NCBI GenBank assembly: GCA_900175165.2
Contig: FWWN02000184.1
Location: forward strand, 1 to 64,000
Reading direction: 5' to 3'
Source: Rhizomucor pusillus
Lineage: Eukaryota > Mucoromycota > Mucoromycetes > Mucorales > Lichtheimiaceae
DNA length: 64,000 bases
Shown: positions 59,331-64,000 of the stretch, one piece after another
How positions within the stretch are numbered: position 1 is the stretch's first letter
Layout of the letters: each line of letters begins with the position of its first letter
Program-made: the position numbers and the translations under genes
The notes under the pieces: generated by a model
What the model was told of the DNA's origin: nothing
The model's input: only the letters and a program-made list of their open reading frames with translations
Database searches by the model: none

Positions 59331-60161
59331 TGTTCGGTGCTTGATGAATCGCTACCATCGTTACCGTTTACTCAAATTGTTCAAGAAAAAGAGGTTTGCC
59401 GCTGTCAAGAACTCACTTTTTTCCTAGCGCGCGTTCCTAGCGGGGTACTTTAGGTTCGTATGTTATTGGCTAAAAGACGAAGAATTGTGATAGGGCGAAA
59501 CGGCTCTCCACTCCCATTGGAAGCGCCCGCTTTTTTCTTGATCAGAATTCGGGCAGTTACACAACGTCTCATGACTTTCGGGGCAATCAAATATGTCCGT
59601 GTTTTAATGTTACAAGTTACTTCATACACATAAAATCCTTTTTCTCGAATGGTGATAGCCTGTATGGTCTTGTTGACTTATCTACATGAAGTGATCGCAG
59701 AAAATGACTGATGCAACTTAAGATATTCAACCATTAAAAGCCGAGATCACCCTACTTGTCGTTGATCTTGCACTTTTATGATCTTGAGATCCGCGGAAGG
59801 ATAGCTACTTTCGATGTAGTCAATACTTAATTAATTATTATACGCTGCTGCTAATTTGTGCCTTGAAAACTTTACAGCAACAACGACGGTTTGATAGCTC
59901 TTAAAGGTTTAGTTACCATTATAATAATAATCTAGGATGGGATATCTCAGACGTAACCTCAATAATGTCAACCTTTTTGCCATCAGACACTTGTGAAGCT
60001 ATGAACCTATACACAAACAATAATGCTGTAGTTTTGCCTGATGAGTATCAGAGTGGTTTGTCGACCGCCGGCTATTCCTTTCGGGGTTTGAAACCTCACC
60101 TTGTCTTCAGTGGAGCAGTCGGGCCCGGTTGTCAAGCTTCAACACACATTTAAACAGCACA
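59331..60161. other. Divergent intergenic region HAP2 / mL41
   Basis: 830 bases, AT-rich in the middle, between divergent start codons, so probably both promoters. No supported exon; the plus frame at 59965-60153 is unconvincing. Confidence 0.5.
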
Positions 60162-60522
60162 ATGTTTGGCGTCCTACGAGCATTACCACGAGGAGCAAAG
60201 CGCTTTCCCATGAGCAGCAAACGAGGACACAACTACTACAAGGGTGCGATTATTGGTGGTGCTCACTTTGGTGTTTTGATTTTCTCAAAGTTGATTCAAT
60301 AGGTACCGGTAGCGGTGCTATGGGCCGACACACCAAGCGTGGTGGATACATTATCGACTGGAACAAAGTACGGACGTACGTCGTACCTGACCTCGAAGGA
60401 TTTACTGTAAGCTGTCACCAAAACATAAGCTGTATTTCGTTCTGGTTATTTACATATATGCCTTTTCGTAGCTCGGTCCTTACGTCTCTCGAAAGGCAGA
60501 CCTTGCAAAGAAAGAGAAATAA
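60162..60522 (+). CDS. Mitochondrial large-subunit ribosomal protein mL41 (Mrpl27-like)
   Basis: A structural protein of the mitochondrial 54S subunit. Three exons, 60162-60243, 60303-60406 and 60472-60522, give 78 residues. MFGVLRALPRGAKRFPMSSK is a basic mitochondrial leader. Then HNYYKG-GTGSGAMGRHTKRGG, YIIDWNKVRTYVVPDLEGF and LGPYVSRK match the family pattern (KGT-x-xGS-x-GRHTK, KVRTYVVPDL, LTPYVTR). Exon joins preserve phase. The protein is shorter than yeast Mrpl27 (146) but covers the conserved core. It was missed by long-frame searches because each exon is short. Confidence 0.92.
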
Positions 60523-60884
60523 TGTCCATATTCCCCTAACGTCCAACTTTTCACTGCAAAGAGCAAAAACTGTAATAAAGCAATGCACCATAGAGCATAT
60601 AATTTTGTGACAATTCGGTATGCTAAATTTCGACTGTTGTTATTCTCCTGCCGTTTTCCGACCATTGGAACCCGATGCATCGTCAAAAATTTCGCATTTG
60701 AACAAGTATCCTGTAAAGACGGTTGATGCAAAGCAGCTCGATGTGTATATAAGACATGTAAATTATATCATTTGTCCCTGGAAAGGGCTCGTCGCACAAC
60801 ATCATGCAAAATGGTCAAGAAATTTTGCTCACAAAAGCCACACACTCACTTCCCTGCATATCTTCTTCAAAAACCTGGAACAGA
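60523..60884. other. Intergenic region, mL41 to ZCCHC9
   Basis: 362 bases between two plus-strand genes. No exon is supported; the frame 60620-60925 overlaps the next gene's start but lacks family resemblance. Confidence 0.45.
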
Positions 60885-61787
60885 ATGACCAGATATACCA
60901 ATATGCGCAAAAAGACGCACGTTAAGGCGGACGATGCGATGGTCGTTAACCCTTTGAAACCTAAAGGAAAACAGTCAGCTGAAACGAACGGATCACAAGA
61001 TCCGATCGGTAAATGTCAAGGAGAGAGATCCTGTTGAATCAGTGAACTCGAGCTAATATTAGCACTACAGAGAAGCAAAGCAACTCAAGAAAGATGCAAA
61101 GAAAAGGAAGCAGAAAGGAAAAGAACAAAAAAGCACCATACTCGAATGCAGACAGAAAGAAAAGAAAGATGGTTAGCTTTTAGAGTTTGCAATTCATGCG
61201 TTGCTGCATTAGGCTAACCATGCGTTCCTATTTCCACAGAGATGTTTAAAGTGTAAACAAATGGGACATTCTGTCAATGAATGCCCGTCGCAAGCGAACG
61301 GTGCAGTGGGAATATGCTATAATTGCGGGTCCACAGAGCATGCACTGAAGCACTGTAAAAAACCACGGAATCCAGGTACGTGCATAAGTTGATGGCTGTA
61401 TGCGGTTAGAGGAATGCTGACGACAGATTAGATGAACCATTGCCGTATGCAAAGTGCTTTGTATGCAACGAGCAGGGTCACCTTTCGAAGCAATGCCCGA
61501 AAAATGAAAATGGTATCTATCCTAACGGCGGAGCATGCCACAAGTGCGGATCAAAAGCGCATTTGGCAAAAGACTGCAGCGTAAACGTCGATGAGGATGG
61601 CGAACCGTTAGCGGATGGTACAACTACGGTCGGCAAAATCGATTCAGAGCAGGGTGCCGACGACGACGACTACCATATCTTTGTCGACAAGAGCAAAAAC
61701 AGCAAAAAGAAGAGCGAATGCAACAACAACAAGGCACCAGTTGCTGCTGTCAATCCACCAAAAAAGAAGAAAATAGTAAAGTTTTAA
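60885..61787 (+). CDS. ZCCHC9-like zinc-knuckle protein
   Basis: CCHC zinc-knuckle protein of the ZCCHC9 family, thought to act in nucleolar RNA or ribosome-related processes. The ATG at 60885 gives MTRYTNMRKK (human MTRWARV), followed by a Lys-rich part. Exon 1 ends at 61008. Knuckles, in order: CLKCKQMGHSVNECP, CYNCGSTEHALKHC, CFVCNEQGHLSKQCP and CHKCGSKAHLAKDC, all with C-x2-C-x4-H-x4-C spacing. The joining motif LPYAKCFVCNEQGHL and NGIYPNGGACHKCG match the human protein (FPFAKCFVCGEMGHL, GLYADGGGCKLCG). It ends PKKKKIVKF (human PKVVNF). The stop overlaps that of the convergent gene. Confidence 0.92.
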
Positions 61788-62909
61788 TGACGTTCACGTT
61801 CATCAATGTACTCCTCCTCGTCAAAACCTTCATCTTCATCGTACACTCCATCATACTGTGCTTCATCAATCGAGTCCAAGTCATCGCTATCCTCTTCATA
61901 TTCTTCCGGATCATCATCCTGCGGGCGATGAGGTCCTGTCTCTGGGTTCAGTTTCATCCTTTCCATTGTCAGACTGGATCGAAGAACCGTATCAATAAAT
62001 GCATTGAACTATGTAAATGGGTAGCGCTGTACCTTAAATCATCAGCTAAACTTTCAGATGTTTGTGCCCGTGATTTTATAGATTCGGCCTTTCTGCGCAG
62101 TTGTTCGTCCTGATGTGCAACCGCTGTAAGTACGTCATTACATTCAGTTGCATCGTTTAAGCTTGCCTTTATGCGCTGCTGATTCTCATTTTGGAGCTTA
62201 ACAGATTCGTCCATACTCATCAGGCGTGTACGTTTCTGTCTCGTCGGTCGGAGGACCATTAATAGCGTGAAACCTACAAACTCGATCTGCGCAGTAATAC
62301 CTGATTATTTGAATCTCCAGATAGTGAACCTCGAGCTGCGAGCATCGTAGTATTTCCTGATCCTGCCTTCTTCTTTGCTGGCTCAAGTTTCATGGCTGCA
62401 ACTCTTTGAGTCATCTTGTCTTCCTGCCCACCGCTCTCTAATATTGAATTTATGCGTTCAAGGCTGTTTTTCAGCTTCGCTCCTTTATCCGGTAACGTGT
62501 CCACTAAAGATCTAGAGTAGCAGCGTTGGTGTGAGCAGAAGTCCAGTGAAGGGGGCTTTTCATGAGCAGATCTTACACGTTTTCTAACAATCGCTCGTTT
62601 TTCGCCTTTAAATCTAGTAGCTCGGACCGGGTCATAGTCTCGAGATCTCGTACCGACGATGACGAGAGACCACTTGTAAGCCTATTGTCGCTACCTCGTT
62701 GTTGCCGTGTTCTTGCACTTTGGAGCTGATTTAGTATATCTCTGTTCGTGATATCCTGCTGCATGGTTGCCCCGGAGAGTTGTTGCAGTAAAGTATGGCT
62801 GGAAAAGGTCAGCTCTGCTGCCAAAAATGTTTATGCAAACAATCCCGGGCCATCTATCTCCTCTTCTTCCTCCATTCCCACCCGCCTTTTGAAGCTGAGC
62901 TACCGCCAT
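61784..62909 (-). CDS. GRINL1A/POLR2M (Gdown1)-like protein
   Basis: The recognisable core is ERLLENV, then SLVDTLPDKGAKLKNSLERI, resembling human GRINL1A/Gdown1 ([20 protein letters not shown]), an RNA polymerase II-associated protein that blocks TFIIF. It is preceded by a helical part (TRSELLDLKAKNE) and followed by coiled-coil exons (NENQQRIKASLNDATE, DEQLRRKAESIKSRAQ) and a highly acidic tail (EEYEEDSDDLDSIDE) ending at 61784. The 5' end is unresolved: an ATG at 62909 would overlap the start codon of pyridoxal kinase, so the true start may be nearer 62.82 kb. The join before the acidic tail is also uncertain in phase. Confidence 0.5.
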
Positions 62910-64000
62910 GCAGGACTGGGATGAAGACGACAAGTCATTTCGGGTACTCAGTATACAGTCCCATATGGTAAGCACCGGAAAGCCCGAGTTGGAAGCGCGT
63001 TAAGTTGTCGTTGCTAAGGCTAAACACAGGTTTCTGGATACTGCGGTAATGAAGGACGATCGATCAGGCACAAAGCAGAGACCAGAAAGTAATCTGACGG
63101 TTCGCATTTCAAGGCAACAAGGCTGCCGTGTTTCCTTTGCAGACCTTAGGCTTCGATGTTGATATATTAAATACTGTGCAATTCTCGAACCACACAGGTA
63201 AAGCTTTGAATGTTCTAGAGAGAGATAAGAAGATCCGACTCGAGAGAACAATGTGATTAGGCTATCCTTCCTGGACGGGCAAACGTCTCAATGCCGAGGA
63301 AGTGCAAGAACTTTTTGATGGCATGGAACAGAATGGACTTTTCGGCGACTATACCCACGTCTTGACAGGTATTGCTTTTAATTTCGGATTAATAATTCGT
63401 ACATCACTGTTGATAGTACATTGTAGGTTACATTGGAAACTACGCTATTCTCGAAACGATCGAGAAGACTGTGAAGAAACTCAACGATCAAGGATCTAAG
63501 GTGATCTATGGTAAGTGTCTAACTTTTTTATTTTTTCGATCTGAATATGCATGACTTACATGTTCAGCATAGTGTGCGATCCTGTCATGGGCGATCTAGG
63601 TCGGATATACGTTGCACCAGAACTTATCCCGCTATATAGAAATATCCTTCGCATTACCAACGTTGTTACGCCAAACCAATTCGAAGCCGAGTAAGCATAA
63701 TCATAAGATTACGTGACAGCTTTTCTTTTCTTTTTTTTTAACGGCCCACGCTAGACTACTTTCAGATATCAAGATAGACTCACTTGCGTCCGCTAAATTG
63801 GCAGCCAACAAATTGCATGAATTAGGCGCACCCAACGTCATTATTACATCGTTGCACCTGTCAGTCCATGACATCCCTTCCGATATCATTCTTCCTGACG
63901 CTGATGAGAATTCGCTCTATTGCCTCACCAGTCAACAGGGTTCCGAGCAGCATCTCATCTCGTTCCCGACATATCAAGGCTACTTTACAGGCACGGGCGA
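62908..64000 (+). CDS. Pyridoxal kinase (PdxK/Bud16-like), 5' part; cut by window end
   Basis: Pyridoxal kinase makes pyridoxal 5'-phosphate, the active form of vitamin B6. Exon 1 (62908-62967) reads [20 protein letters not shown]; later exons give [71 protein letters not shown] and [35 protein letters not shown] and CDPVMGD are family signatures. At least six exons are visible. The window stops in frame at GYFTGTG, just before the catalytic GTGDLF motif, so the C-terminal part is missing here. Confidence 0.95.

Noticed and set aside
1..64000. tRNA genes, rRNA, transposons, CRISPR arrays
   Set aside because: No convincing tRNA box A/B pair, rRNA segment, transposase or reverse-transcriptase frame, terminal inverted repeat or spaced repeat array was found by eye. 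Short tRNAs could still be missed without a covariance-model scan.

Overview
The window is nuclear DNA from an intron-rich filamentous fungus. Most genes are split by short GT-AG introns (about 45-90 nt), several with CTAAC-type branch sites. Fungal hallmarks are a division-2 chitin synthase-like protein, a Pho85-type (PCL) cyclin, a Vtc4 polyphosphate polymerase, Mob2 and Hap2. They sit beside genes that baker's yeast lacks: ATG101, an HRI-like eIF2alpha kinase, a C9orf72 homologue, RFWD3, ABITRAM and a GRINL1A-like protein. This mix points to an early-diverging lineage, most likely Mucoromycota. That placement is inference from gene content, not from a database search.

Layout. 0-17.4 kb: Mob2 (+), then on the minus strand GCN1 (12 exons, about 2,718 aa), an unrecognised membrane-anchored protein, an unrecognised helical protein with many introns, and a fructosamine/ketosamine 3-kinase. 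17.4-19.6 kb holds no supported gene. 19.6-33.8 kb is all plus strand: PCL cyclin, chitin synthase-like protein with decayed catalytic motifs, a MoaB/FLAD1-N domain protein, ATG101, and 2-oxoglutarate dehydrogenase E1. 34-36.8 kb: HRI-like kinase (-). 38-42.7 kb: an IRG-type (immunity-related) GTPase (+), then C9orf72-like (-) and oligoribonuclease (-). 42.9-48.9 kb: RFWD3-like ligase (+), a transmembrane SH3 protein (+), ABITRAM-like (-) and a 99-residue WWE protein (+). 49.3-54.8 kb (-): GID4, MED6, VTC4. 54.8-58.5 kb is mostly empty apart from one weak candidate gene. 58.5-64 kb: HAP2 (-), mitochondrial ribosomal protein mL41 (+), ZCCHC9 (+), GRINL1A-like (-) and the 5' part of pyridoxal kinase (+).

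How the genes relate. Two arms of the integrated stress response are present: GCN1, the activator of Gcn2, and a separate HRI-like eIF2alpha kinase. ATG101 (autophagy initiation) and C9orf72 (which in mammals interacts with the ULK1/ATG13/ATG101 complex) lie about 10 kb apart. Several genes act in ubiquitin control (GID4, RFWD3, perhaps the WWE protein) or RNA polymerase II transcription (MED6, HAP2, GRINL1A-like). These are mostly unrelated housekeeping neighbours; I see no operon-like system.

The most unusual items are the fungal IRG GTPase (an Irga6-like N-terminal myristoylation signal, and an intron whose retention would add a membrane helix), the complete C9orf72 homologue, and the chitin synthase-like protein lacking the EDR and QRRRW motifs. 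Exon boundaries are my own reading of splice sites, phase and family similarity; none was computed.
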